Notes: a model not told the origin generated them from the sequence alone. A stretch of DNA of 22,658 nt from Sphingomonas sp. (GCA_013812805.1 JACCSV010000105.1:1-22658), one strand, 5' to 3'. Counted from the stretch's first letter, positions 15,133-22,658 are shown. A program made the numbers and translations.

Positions 15133-16059
15133 CTAGAAGGCGTTCAGCGGCAGCTTGAGGTAACTGGTGCCATTGTCTTCGGGCTCGGGCAGCCGGCCGC
15201 CGCGCATGTTGACCTGTATCGACGGCAGGATCAGCTTCGGCATGGCCAGCGTCGCATCGCGCTGCGTCCGCATCTCAACGAACTGGTCCTCGCCCACGCC
15301 TTCGTGGAAGTGAACGTTGCCGGTCCGCTCGGCCAGGATCGTCGTCTCCCAGACATACTCCTCGCGGTTGGGCGCCTTATAGTCGTGGCAGAGGAAGACG
15401 CGGGTCTCGTCGGGAAGCTGCAGGAGCCGCTCGACGGACCGGTAAAGCTGGCGGGCATCGCCGCCGGGGAAATCGGCGCGAGCGGAGCCGTAATCGGGCA
15501 TGAACATCGTATCGCCAGTGAAAAGCGTATCGCCGATCACGTAGGCCATGTCGGCCGGCGTATGTCCCGGCACATGCAGCGCGATCAGCGGGATCTCGCC
15601 GAGCATCAAGGTATCGCCGTCGTGCAGCAACCGGTCGAACTGCGACCCGTCGCGCTGGAACTCCGTTCCTTCGTTGAAGATCTTCCCGAAGACGTCCTGC
15701 ACCGTCAGGATGGCGGAGCCGATCACCATTTCCCCGCCCAGTTTTTCCTGAAGATAGGGGGCGGCCGACAGGTGGTCGGCGTGGGCATGGGTCTCGATTA
15801 CCCAACGAACCTTCAAGCCTTGCTCGCGCACAAAAGCGATGATTTTGTCAGCGGATTTGAACGAGGTGCGCCCGGCTGCGTGGTCGAAATCAAGCACGCT
15901 GTCGATGATCGCGGCGTCTTTGGTCGAAGGGTCGTGGACGACATAGGACGCAGTGAATGTGGTCTCATCGAAAAATGCTTCGACGTGCGGCGCGCGGACT
16001 TCGCCGCGCATGACCGCGCGGACCTGATCCTGGGCTTGGGCGAGATTGACCTCTGACAT
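15133..16059 (-). CDS. Metallo-beta-lactamase-fold persulfide dioxygenase (ETHE1/Blh type)
   Basis: This encodes 308 residues from the ATG at 16059, immediately after the regulator's stop. The metal site is complete: THAHADH (H91, H93, D95, H96), GHTPADM (H166), FTGDTMFMPDYG (D183) and CHDY (H225). Mononuclear-iron dioxygenases of this group oxidise glutathione persulfide to sulfite and glutathione. RADFPGG and the C-terminal MPKLILPSIQVNMRGGRLP fit the bacterial Blh/SdoA-like subgroup with a long C-terminal extension. Partner genes (regulator, sulfurtransferase, sulfur-anion transporters) match persulfide detoxification. Another MBL hydrolase function such as glyoxalase II is unlikely given the context. 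Confidence 0.9.
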   Translation of the reverse strand: MSEVNLAQAQDQVRAVMRGEVRAPHVEAFFDETTFTASYVVHDPSTKDAAIIDSVLDFDHAAGRTSFKSADKIIAFVREQGLKVRWVIETHAHADHLSAAPYLQEKLGGEMVIGSAILTVQDVFGKIFNEGTEFQRDGSQFDRLLHDGDTLMLGEIPLIALHVPGHTPADMAYVIGDTLFTGDTMFMPDYGSARADFPGGDARQLYRSVERLLQLPDETRVFLCHDYKAPNREEYVWETTILAERTGNVHFHEGVGEDQFVEMRTQRDATLAMPKLILPSIQVNMRGGRLPEPEDNGTSYLKLPLNAF

Positions 16060-16061
16060 GT

Positions 16062-16418
16062 TTAGCTCCGCTTCGAGGTTTGCGTGTCGGCCCGCCCCAG
16101 TTCCGGGCAAAAGAGATCGTGGAGGAGAGCGAGGATTTGCTCGGCGCGCGGGTCGCAGAGGCGGTAATGTACCGTCTGCGCCTGCTTGCGGGTGGCGACG
16201 AGCCCTTCCTCGCGAAGCTTGGCGAGATGCTGCGACAGCGCGGACTGGCTAAGGTCGACACGGTCGGCGAGTTCGCCAACGCTGAGCTCGCCGCTGGCCG
16301 AGAGATGACACAGCACGAGCAGACGAGGTTCGTTTGCCATCGCCTTGAGAAGCGAAACAGCTTCACCAGCCTGGCGACTGAATTTTGACAGCAGCTTCAA
16401 ATCCACCAAACTCTCCAT
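16062..16418 (-). CDS. bigR: ArsR/SmtB-family repressor, BigR/SqrR-like persulfide sensor
   Basis: This is a 118-residue winged-helix dimeric repressor. AMANEPRLLVLCHL starts the DNA-binding region, LSQSALSQHLAKLREEGLV is the recognition helix-turn-helix, and QTVHYRL is the wing. C37 (VLCHL) and C104 (LFCPEL) are 67 residues apart, nearly the spacing of the sensing pair in BigR and SqrR (66), which form a tetrasulfide bridge with persulfide. It lacks the ELCVCDL metal-binding motif of ArsR/SmtB. It heads the sulfur operon, three bases before the dioxygenase start. The gene symbol rests on family and context, not a proven orthologue. Confidence 0.85.
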   Translation of the reverse strand: MESLVDLKLLSKFSRQAGEAVSLLKAMANEPRLLVLCHLSASGELSVGELADRVDLSQSALSQHLAKLREEGLVATRKQAQTVHYRLCDPRAEQILALLHDLFCPELGRADTQTSKRS

Positions 16419-16457
16419 TAGCCTTCACTAATTTAGAATGTTCTGATGGAGTTTCAA
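16417..16457 (-). promoter_or_regulatory. Promoter and likely autoregulatory operator of the persulfide operon
   Basis: On the minus strand TTGAAA (16452-16457) and TAAATT (16430-16435) are 16 bases apart and make a plausible -35/-10 pair. Two overlapping inverted repeats cover the -10 box and start codon: CTAATTTAG at 16428-16436, and ATTAG/CTAAT at 16417-16432 with a 6-base spacer. This AT-rich palindromic layout suits a BigR-type repressor. The predicted transcript would have an almost absent leader. Confidence 0.55.
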
Positions 16458-16868
16458 GTCTCGCTTTGGCAGATGCGGTCTAGGCGTGGATGATGGGTCT
16501 TGCGTCGATCAAGCGGCCAGCAGTCAGGGCACGTCCGTTTTCTTTTCCAGTCGCTGGAGCGTTCCTGCAGTAAGAAGTTGGAAGCACCTGCGGCTCCGTG
16601 CGGACGCTAAGCCTGCGCGCTGAGGATAGTGCGCCGAGAGGTGCGCGCCACGGGGCAAGGGCTCACGGCGGCATGTTGTGTTCGACCCCTGATCCAATCG
16701 CAGTGCAAATGTCCGCTTTGGGTCGAACGCAGCCACATTATCTCTACCGCGACTCCGGCTGGCTGAGAACGCGATTCGGAAGCTCGAAGAGAGAACAAAA
16801 CGTCCAACTAACCTCCCAACCGCCTGATGAGGTTCAATCGGACGGTTGGAAAGAGCGTTCCAAAACAA
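16458..16868. other. Gene-free right end of the island next to tRNA-Lys
   Basis: I find no supportable gene. CCAACCG at 16816-16822 and CGGTTGG at 16843-16849 form a 7-bp inverted repeat about 20 bases from the tRNA 3' end. A stretch around 16705-16730 (AATGTCCGCTTTGGGTCG) resembles an intergenic sequence that I recall recurring in alphaproteobacterial genomes and producing spurious 'FDPKRTF' translations. No integrase remnant is visible, although this is where one would be expected. Confidence 0.5.
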
Positions 16869-16944
16869 TGGTGAGCCCTGCTGGATTCGAACCAGCGACC
16901 TACTGATTAAAAGTCAGTTGCTCTACCAACTGAGCTAAGGGCCC
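16869..16944 (-). tRNA. tRNA-Lys (anticodon TTT)
   Basis: This is a complete 76-base cloverleaf including an encoded CCA. The acceptor strand GGGCCCT pairs with AGGGCTC (one G-U). The D-arm is GCTC...GAGC, and the anticodon stem-loop is ACTGA-CTTTTAA-TCAGT with TTT at 16911-16909. The T-arm is GCTGG-TTCGAAT-CCAGC. It is the integration target of the island, whose distal end repeats its last 45 bases. Integration keeps the tRNA intact because the island brings the same 3' sequence. It lies 59 bases after mscS on the same strand. Confidence 0.97.
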
Positions 16945-17003
16945 ACACAGCCGAAGCGGCGTTAGCCTTCGAGCCGCGCTCCGGCAAGGCGACGAGAGCC
17001 TCG

Positions 17004-17912
17004 CTAGCGCCGCGCGTGGCCGAAGGTGCTGTGTTCCGCCTGCTCTTCATCGGCTGGCTCTTCAACCCGGAGCGGCGCCGCGAATGTCGCCGTAACCTGC
17101 GGGAAGGGGATTTCGATACTGGCGCTGTCGAGCGCCCGTTTGACTGATCTGATCGCTGTGTCGCGGGTCTTGTGCATGTCCAGCACCTTCGATCCCGCCC
17201 ACCAACGAACGGTGAAATCGATAGAGCTCTCGTTGAACTCGCGAGCGAAAACCTCGATTGGCCGGTTGGCATCGATGCCGTCAGCGGATTTCACGGCACC
17301 CGCGATCACCTCTGCCGCCTGGTCCAAGTCCGTGCTGTAGGCGACTCCGACGACGATCTCGTAGCGCCGATTCGCCGCGTCGGTGATCACCTTCACCGGG
17401 TTTTTGAACAGGAAGCTGTTGGGGACGATCGCCAGCTCGTTGTCCAGCTTGCGCAAATAGGTCTCGCGAACGTTGATCAGCTCGACCCGCCCCTCGATTC
17501 CTTCGCATTCCACATAGTCGCCAATGCGCATTTTCTTGCGCAACATGATCAGTACGCCGGCAAGGAAATTCTCGAAGATATCCTTGAAGGCGAGGCCGAT
17601 CGCGACGGAGCCGAGTCCGAGAACGGCGAGCAGCGTGCCGGCATTCACGCCTGGCATGATAACAGCGAAGGCGACGAGAAATCCGACGATCCAGACGACG
17701 ACGTTGGCGAGGGTGATCAGCAGCTGCGCAAGGCTCGGCCGGATCCCGGTGCGGGCGGTCATCCGGCGGACTCCGCCACGCACCAGCGTCGCGGCTCCCC
17801 AGGCCAGCAGCAGCACGAGCGCCGCGATCGCGAATTGCGGGAGCATGCGAACCAGGTCCGCGATCATCTCCTGCACGCGCTCGACGAGAATGTTGAGGAT
17901 GTCCATTGCCAT
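17004..17912 (-). CDS. Small-conductance mechanosensitive channel, MscS family
   Basis: This encodes about 302 residues from the ATG at 17912 (MAMDILNIL), with GAGG four bases upstream. Three N-terminal helices lie at about residues 25-45, 65-90 and 95-125. The last, TLLAVLGLGSVAIGLAFKDI followed by FENFLAGVLIMLRKKMRIGDYV, is the pore-lining TM3 and start of the beta domain of MscS. VPNSFLFKNPVKV is another family mark. The channel opens under membrane tension to release solutes in hypo-osmotic shock. The length matches compact MscS. It belongs to the native side of the island junction and is transcribed toward tRNA-Lys. Confidence 0.92.
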   Translation of the reverse strand: MAMDILNILVERVQEMIADLVRMLPQFAIAALVLLLAWGAATLVRGGVRRMTARTGIRPSLAQLLITLANVVVWIVGFLVAFAVIMPGVNAGTLLAVLGLGSVAIGLAFKDIFENFLAGVLIMLRKKMRIGDYVECEGIEGRVELINVRETYLRKLDNELAIVPNSFLFKNPVKVITDAANRRYEIVVGVAYSTDLDQAAEVIAGAVKSADGIDANRPIEVFAREFNESSIDFTVRWWAGSKVLDMHKTRDTAIRSVKRALDSASIEIPFPQVTATFAAPLRVEEPADEEQAEHSTFGHARR

Positions 17913-17958
17913 GCCGCCTCGATCCAACGGCGGAGGCGGAGAGCGGGTTCCCGGTCAG

Positions 17959-18456
17959 CTAGCCGTCGCGCACAGGGAGCGGCCTCGCCAGCCTGTGGCG
18001 GAGCTGGCGGGGGGTAAGGCCCCGGGCGATCGGCCAGTTGGGCGCGACGGCAGCCATCGGCCCTATAACGAAGCTGCGCACGGCCGTTGCCGGGTGTGGG
18101 ATGGTCAGTTCGCGCGAGCGCCACCTGCCTCCGCTCCAAGCGATGATGTCCAGGTCAAGCACTCGGCTGCCCCAGCGGCGGCCCCGGCGGCGCCCGAAGT
18201 CGCGCTCGAGGTGCTTGAGCGCACGCAGCATGTCCGGCGGAGAAAGGCTGCTCTCGACCAGCGCGACGCTGTTGGCGAAGTCGCGCCCGGTGCCGCCATG
18301 CGCCGGGTTGAGCAGGATCGGCGAGGCGTCGAACAGCCCGAAATCGCGATCGAGCGCAGCGATCGCCGCTTCGACGACACCGGGCGGACGGCCGTAGCGG
18401 CCGTGCGGGCGGTTCGACCCGATCGCGATCGCGTAGAGGTGCGTTGCCTCGTCCAA
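17959..18456 (-). CDS. folK: 2-amino-4-hydroxy-6-hydroxymethyldihydropteridine pyrophosphokinase
   Basis: HPPK transfers pyrophosphate from ATP to the pterin in folate synthesis. Family marks are YAIAIGSNRPHGRYG at the N-terminus, NPAHGGTGRDFANSVALVE (pterin-binding region), LERDFGRRRGRRWGSRVLDLDII with the catalytic aspartate pair, and IPHPATAVRSFVIGPMAAV near the end. The start is uncertain: no ATG precedes the conserved region, so TTG at 18456 or TTG at 18480 are candidates. I prefer 18456 because 18480 would overlap the divergent glycosylase gene. It ends 47 bases before mscS. Confidence 0.88.
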   Translation of the reverse strand: MDEATHLYAIAIGSNRPHGRYGRPPGVVEAAIAALDRDFGLFDASPILLNPAHGGTGRDFANSVALVESSLSPPDMLRALKHLERDFGRRRGRRWGSRVLDLDIIAWSGGRWRSRELTIPHPATAVRSFVIGPMAAVAPNWPIARGLTPRQLRHRLARPLPVRDG

Positions 18457-18479
18457 GGCCGAGCGCCTAGGTGAGCGCA

Positions 18480-19151
18480 ATGCAGTTCGCCAGCCCCGCC
18501 GACCGCTCGCCGATCCCGCAGGCCGAAGCGCCGCGCGACTGCCCGCTGTGTCCGCGGCTGGTCGCTTTCCGGCACCAATGCCGAGCCGAACACCCGGATT
18601 GGTGGAACGCGCCGGTGCCGGCGTTCGGCGACCCGAGGGCGTGGCTGGGAATCGTCGGGCTCGCTCCGGGGAAGCAGGGCGCCAACCGCACCGGCCGGCC
18701 GTTCACCGGGGATTTCGCCGGCGAGTTACTCTACGCGACGCTGGCGAAATTCGGGCTGAGCGAGGGGGAGTATCGCGCCGACTCTGGCGACGGGCTGCGG
18801 CTCGATGGCGCGATCATCCTCAACGCGGTCAAATGCCTGCCGCCGGCCAACAAGCCCGAGCCCGTCGAGATCAGGACCTGCCGCAACTATCTCGAGGCGG
18901 GGCTGGCGGCACTGCCAACGGTGCGGGTGGTCATCGCGCTCGGGCAGATCGCCCATGTCGCGGCCGCGCGTGCGCTTGGCTTGCCGCCGGCGGGGACCAG
19001 GTTCGGCCACGGTGCCGAGGCCGCCGCTTCCGACGGGCGGGTGCTGCTGTCGAGCTACCATTGCTCGCGCTACAATCAGAACACCCGCAAGCTCGATGCA
19101 GCGATGTTCGAAAGCGTGTTCGCCAGGGCCGTGGAGCTAGGCTGTGGCTGA
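18480..19151 (+). CDS. Uracil-DNA glycosylase, family 5 (UDGb)-like
   Basis: This encodes 223 residues from the ATG at 18480, with AGGTGAG just upstream; a GTG at 18471 is the alternative. CPLCPRLVAFRHQC gives the first cysteines of the expected iron-sulfur cluster. GLAPGKQGANRTGRPFTGD is the family-5 motif 1, which lacks the usual catalytic Asp/Asn water activator of family 1. NAVKCLPPANKP follows with another cluster cysteine. SSYHCSRYNQNTRKL matches motif 2, although the HPS of typical UDGb is HCS here. The enzyme excises uracil or other deaminated bases from DNA. It overlaps the next gene by 8 bases. Confidence 0.87.
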   Translation: MQFASPADRSPIPQAEAPRDCPLCPRLVAFRHQCRAEHPDWWNAPVPAFGDPRAWLGIVGLAPGKQGANRTGRPFTGDFAGELLYATLAKFGLSEGEYRADSGDGLRLDGAIILNAVKCLPPANKPEPVEIRTCRNYLEAGLAALPTVRVVIALGQIAHVAAARALGLPPAGTRFGHGAEAAASDGRVLLSSYHCSRYNQNTRKLDAAMFESVFARAVELGCG

Positions 19152-19644
19152 GCAAATTGCGACCCAGCGCCTGCTGCTGCGCCGATTCCGCCTCGATGAT
19201 ACGGTGGCCATGCACCAAATCATGATCGATGTGGTGGCGATGCGCTTCTGGTCGACCCTGCCGCACGAAAGCATGGAGCAGACGGAGGCATGGGTGCGCT
19301 CCGAGGTCGAAGCACCCCCTCATTTGAGCGACGATTTCGTCGTGACTCTCAACGGCGCGCTAATTGGCAAGCTCGGCTGCTGGCGCCTGCCTGAGATCGG
19401 GTTTCTTCTTGGCCGGGAGGCGTGGGGGAATGGCTACGCGATCGAAGCGATGACCGCTTTCGTAGCACGCCGACGCGCCCTCAGCTCGACCGAGCTTACG
19501 GCCGCCGTCGACCCCCGAAATGCCGCCTCGCTCCGGCTGCTGCATAACGCGGGATTCGAGGAGACCAGGCGGGCAGAGCGCACCTGGAAGCTCGGCGATG
19601 AATGGTGCGACAGCGTTTACCTGAGGCTCGACTTGAGGCGTTAG
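19144..19644 (+). CDS. GNAT-family N-acetyltransferase (RimJ/RimL type)
   Basis: This encodes 166 residues from a GTG at 19144, inside the end of the glycosylase gene, suggesting coupled translation. RLLLRRFRLDD is the classic N-terminal beta-strand of RimJ/RimL-like acetyltransferases. EIGFLLGREAWGNGYAIEAM is the acetyl-CoA pyrophosphate-binding loop, and DPRNAASLRLLHNAGFEE is the conserved C-terminal helix region. The acceptor is unknown: ribosomal protein N-termini, amino acids or small molecules are all possible. It converges with the DksA-like gene, and the two coding regions overlap by four bases at their stops. Confidence 0.88.
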   Translation: MAEQIATQRLLLRRFRLDDTVAMHQIMIDVVAMRFWSTLPHESMEQTEAWVRSEVEAPPHLSDDFVVTLNGALIGKLGCWRLPEIGFLLGREAWGNGYAIEAMTAFVARRRALSSTELTAAVDPRNAASLRLLHNAGFEETRRAERTWKLGDEWCDSVYLRLDLRR

Positions 19645-19904
19645 CGCAGCTGGCTGTCCTTGCTGCCGCGACGGTTGATCGAAGAGTGGACCACTGCCGC
19701 GTCGCGCGCGGACTGGCAGGCGACGCAGGTGCGTACTCCGGGAAGGGCCTCGCGCCGTTTTTTCGGGATCGGCTCGCCGCAATCGTCGCAGTCCTCGGCC
19801 GACTCGCCCAGCGGCATGCGCGCGCGGGCGGCGGCGACGGCATCCTTCACCGTGTCGTCGATCTGGTCCTGCACCGCGCCGTCGCGCGTCCATCCGCCTG
19901 CCAT
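19641..19904 (-). CDS. TraR/DksA-family zinc-finger protein (87 aa)
   Basis: This is a short DksA/TraR-type protein. A helical N-terminus (about 10-30) is followed by CDDCGEPIPKKRREALPGVRTCVAC with C39, C42, C60 and C63 as the four zinc ligands. In size it resembles TraR and YbiI rather than full DksA, whose coiled coil is longer. Such proteins bind the secondary channel of RNA polymerase and change promoter response. The N-terminal acidic tip of TraR is not clearly present, so activity on polymerase is inferred. It lies 34 bases after aguB on the same strand. Confidence 0.87.
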   Translation of the reverse strand: MAGGWTRDGAVQDQIDDTVKDAVAAARARMPLGESAEDCDDCGEPIPKKRREALPGVRTCVACQSARDAAVVHSSINRRGSKDSQLR

Positions 19905-19938
19905 GCTCGAGACAATGAGCGAGCGGCAGATCCGGTTC

Positions 19939-20786
<848 letters not shown>

Positions 20787-20790
<4 letters not shown>

Positions 20791-21761
20791 TCTGGAACCT
20801 GCTGCGAAATACAGTGGAAGCTTCCGCCCCCTGTCAGGATGTGGTCGGCGCGAAGGCCGATTGCAACGCGATCGGGAAACAGTCCCTGGATCGCAGCGAC
20901 GGCCGCACGGTCGTTGGCGGCGCCATATTGCGGCACCACCACCGCGGCATTGCCGATGTAGAAATTCATGTAGCTCGCCGGGATGATGTCGCCTTCGTCG
21001 CTGAGCAGCCGTCCGGGCGAGGGGATGGTGACGATGTCGAGGCCAGCCGCCTGGAGCCGCTTGGCCGCATCGAGGTACACCGCCTCGTTCGGGTCATCAT
21101 CGGCGGGATCGGGAACGGCGACCCGACCAGGGCCGACGAAGCGCGCGAGATTGTCGACATGGCCGTCGGTGTGGTCGTTGAGCAGCCCGGACCCGAGCCA
21201 CACGACCCGGGTGAAGCCGAGGTCGTCGCGCAGCCGCTGCTCGACTTCGTCACGGGTCAGCGTGTTGCGGTTGGGATTGAGCAGGCATTGCTCGGTGGTG
21301 ATGACGGTGCCGGTGCCGTCATGGTCGATGGCGCCACCTTCTAGAATCCAGTCGGCCTTGGCGAATGGCAGTCCGGCTGCGCGGGCGAGCCGCTCGCCAA
21401 TCTCTTGGTCCCCCTCCAAATCATACTTGCCGCCCCAGCCATTGAAGCCAAACCCGCGGGCAACGCGCCCCTCGCGGGAGCAGGCGATGACCGGGGCGGT
21501 GTCCCGAAGCCAGATGTCGCCGAACTTCTCGACGATCACCGTGGCGAACGGCGCCAGCTTGCGTGCAGCCGCCGCGGCATCCTCATGGGCGGCGACCAGC
21601 CGCACTTCCTCGCCCTTGCCGTCGGCGTGGACAGCGGCGGCGAACGCCGCGACTTCGCGCTCTGCGGGCTGGAGGTCTGCGAGCCACAGATCGGGATCGC
21701 TCGGAAAGCCGATCCACACCGCCTCATGCGGCGCCCATTCGGGTGGGGGAGGAGTAGGCAT
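20787..21761 (-). CDS. aguA: Agmatine deiminase
   Basis: This enzyme of the peptidyl-arginine deiminase superfamily converts agmatine to N-carbamoylputrescine and ammonia. The 324 residues include FGDIWLRDTAP (substrate-binding D87), ILEGGAIDHDG, LLNDHTDGHVDN (catalytic H201) and the end motif LTGGGSFHCISQQ with nucleophile C317. It starts MPTPPPPEW at an ATG and lies 76 bases after rpsD, beyond that gene's terminator. With aguB it gives the agmatine-to-putrescine route. Confidence 0.93.
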
Positions 21762-21787
21762 CGGCGCTGGGCTACCAAGACAATACG

Positions 21788-21813
21788 AAAAGGGCGACCC
21801 CGCAGGATCGCCC
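21788..21813 (-). terminator. Rho-independent terminator of rpsD
   Basis: On the minus strand a 9-bp stem (GGGCGATCC with GGGTCGCCC, one G-U) closes a TGCG loop and is followed by TTTT. It begins 24 bases after the rpsD stop and separates rpsD from aguA. Confidence 0.8.
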
Positions 21814-21837
21814 CGTCGGTCGCGGCTGGTCAGAAGA

Positions 21838-22452
21838 TCAGCGCGAGTAGAATTCGATCACGAGGTTGGGCTCCATCCGCACCGGATAGGGCACCTCGTC
21901 GAGCGTGGGCACTCGGTTAAAGGTCACTTTGGAAGTGCCGTCAGGAACCACATATTCGGGCACGTCACGCTCGGCCAGGCCCTGCGCCTCGACCACCAAC
22001 GCCATCTCCTGCGCCTTGGGCCCGAGCTCTATGACGTCGGCAACGTTGACCCGGCGCGAGGCGATGTTGCACTTCACGCCGTTGACGCGAATGTGGCCAT
22101 GGCTGACCAGCTGCCGGGCCGCCCAGATCGTCGGCGCGAATTTGGCGCGATAGACGATCATGTCGAGCCGGCGCTCGAGTAGCCCAATCAGGTTCTGCGA
22201 TGCGTCGCCCTTCATCGCGCTGGCTTCGGTATAAGTGCGCTTGAACTGCTTTTCGGTGACGTCGCCGTAATAGCCCTTGAGCTTCTGCTTGGCGCGCAGC
22301 TGGATGCCGAAATCGCTGACCTTGCCCTTGCGGCGCTGGCCATGCTGGCCGGGGCCGTATTCGCGGCGGTTGACCGGGCTCTTCGGGCGTCCAAAGACGT
22401 TCTCGCCCATGCGGCGGTCGAGCTTATACTTGGCGGGACTGCGCTTGCTCAC
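21838..22452 (-). CDS. rpsD: 30S ribosomal protein S4
   Basis: S4 is a primary 16S rRNA-binding protein that starts small-subunit assembly and also lines the mRNA entry. The 204 residues begin at a GTG (22452), giving MSKRSPAKYKLDRRMGEN, the canonical alphaproteobacterial N-terminus; GGA lies about 10 bases upstream. The frame is open to a TTG at 22464, but that start would add four non-conserved residues. FGRPKSPVNRREYGPGQHG and the S4 RNA-binding domain (LERRLDMIVYR, ARQLVSHGHIRVNG) are complete. There is no zinc-finger cysteine set at the N-terminus. It is a single-gene unit here, not in the alpha operon. Confidence 0.97.
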   Translation of the reverse strand: MSKRSPAKYKLDRRMGENVFGRPKSPVNRREYGPGQHGQRRKGKVSDFGIQLRAKQKLKGYYGDVTEKQFKRTYTEASAMKGDASQNLIGLLERRLDMIVYRAKFAPTIWAARQLVSHGHIRVNGVKCNIASRRVNVADVIELGPKAQEMALVVEAQGLAERDVPEYVVPDGTSKVTFNRVPTLDEVPYPVRMEPNLVIEFYSR

Positions 22453-22554
22453 TTCAAAATCCAATCTGCTGTTGTCGTCAAAGCCCGGACCGCGCCACCG
22501 ATCCAGTTGACCGGCAGGACCATCACTTCACCGGGGTGTGAGGTCGATTGCGAG

Positions 22555-22579
22555 CGGCGCGCCTAGCGGAGGCGCGCCG
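22555..22579. other. Strong GC-rich hairpin upstream of rpsD
   Basis: Perfect 9-bp arms CGGCGCGCC and GGCGCGCCG surround TAGCGGA. It lies between the end of a probable upstream gene and the rpsD start region. There is no T-run on either side, so it could be a terminator of the upstream gene or a leader structure. Confidence 0.5.
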
Positions 22580-22596
22580 GAATTGCAAGCTGGGGG

Positions 22597-22656
22597 CTAG
22601 CCCCTCTCTGGCACCGTCACTGGAGCAAGCTCTGGTGCGTTCAGCCGCTCGGGCGT
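22597..22656 (-). CDS. Possible C-terminal end of an unidentified gene upstream of rpsD
   Basis: One minus-strand frame is open from the window edge to a TAG at 22599-22597 and ends APELAPVTVPERG. Codon use (mostly G or C in third position) fits a real coding end, and the strong hairpin just after it would suit a gene end. With only 19 codons no family can be named, and chance openness is possible. Confidence 0.35.
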   Translation of the reverse strand, partial: TPERLNAPELAPVTVPERG

Positions 22657-22658
22657 CC

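Larger units (their letters stand above)
1985..16913. mobile_element. Genomic island in tRNA-Lys carrying persulfide and metal resistance genes
   Basis: The boundaries are the 45-base direct repeats at 1985-2029 and 16869-16913. Reading on the minus strand, the order is intact tRNA-Lys, island, then the repeated tRNA 3' end, the standard layout for tyrosine-integrase islands. Cargo is a persulfide/thiosulfate operon, a lipoprotein pseudogene, a methyltransferase and a czc-type efflux operon. Genes outside both ends are housekeeping. I find no integrase, excisionase, relaxase or transposase inside, so it is either an immobilised remnant or a non-autonomous element. Both ends hold gene-free stretches of roughly 400-500 bases. 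Confidence 0.8.

Noticed and set aside
16598..16906. Plus-strand frame ending SPAGFEPATY
   Set aside because: The C-terminus is the reverse of tRNA-Lys. This is a well-known type of spurious protein produced by translating tRNA genes.
20983..22182. 399-codon open frame on the plus strand
   Set aside because: It runs antisense across aguA, the rpsD terminator and rpsD. The translation is Ser/Arg/Pro-rich low complexity.

Overview
The window looks like the chromosome of a sphingomonad-type alphaproteobacterium. It is GC-rich, its rpsD, folK, agmatine-utilisation and tRNA genes have an alphaproteobacterial look, and it encodes small secreted proteins with the 'GEIVVCARR' pattern that I associate with Sphingomonas relatives. 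The genus cannot be fixed from the sequence alone.

Layout. (1) 1-233: the last 41 codons of a tyrosine integrase, then a 45-nt copy of the 3' half of a tRNA-Arg(ACG). This is the right end of an integrated element lying mostly outside the window. (2) 234-1984: native-looking DNA with a small secreted protein and two convergent PilZ-domain genes whose stop codons share a CTAG. (3) 1985-16913: a 14.9-kb genomic island in tRNA-Lys(TTT). The intact tRNA is at 16869-16944 on the minus strand. Its 3' part, from anticodon loop to CCA, is repeated at 1985-2029 with 44 of 45 bases identical. No integrase is visible inside. (4) 16945-22658: native housekeeping DNA with mscS, folK, a family-5-like uracil-DNA glycosylase, a GNAT acetyltransferase, a DksA/TraR zinc finger gene, aguB, aguA and rpsD with its terminator.

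The island carries two detoxification modules, both on the minus strand. Next to the tRNA is a persulfide/thiosulfate operon: a BigR/SqrR-like ArsR regulator, an ETHE1/Blh-type persulfide dioxygenase, a two-part YeeE/YedE transporter, a DUF442 sulfurtransferase, a TauE/SafE exporter and an overlooked 35-residue Cys/Trp-rich membrane ORF. ATGA overlaps and very short gaps tie most of it together. The second is a divalent-metal efflux operon: a His-rich periplasmic protein, CzcC, CzcB, CzcA with the HME-RND charged triad (D402, D408, E415), a HupE/UreJ-like membrane protein, a membrane-anchored His-containing beta-rich protein, and a DHA3/NreB-like MFS transporter with a His-rich tail. A methyltransferase gene diverges from the metal operon. 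A lipoprotein gene with an EF-hand-like motif lies between the modules.

Two island genes, the MFS transporter and the lipoprotein, are each broken by a single frameshift, either real decay or sequence error. The least-described material is the HupE/anchor-protein pair behind the RND pump, the 35-residue ORF, the His-rich leader protein of the czc operon, and the way the island is anchored without its own integrase.
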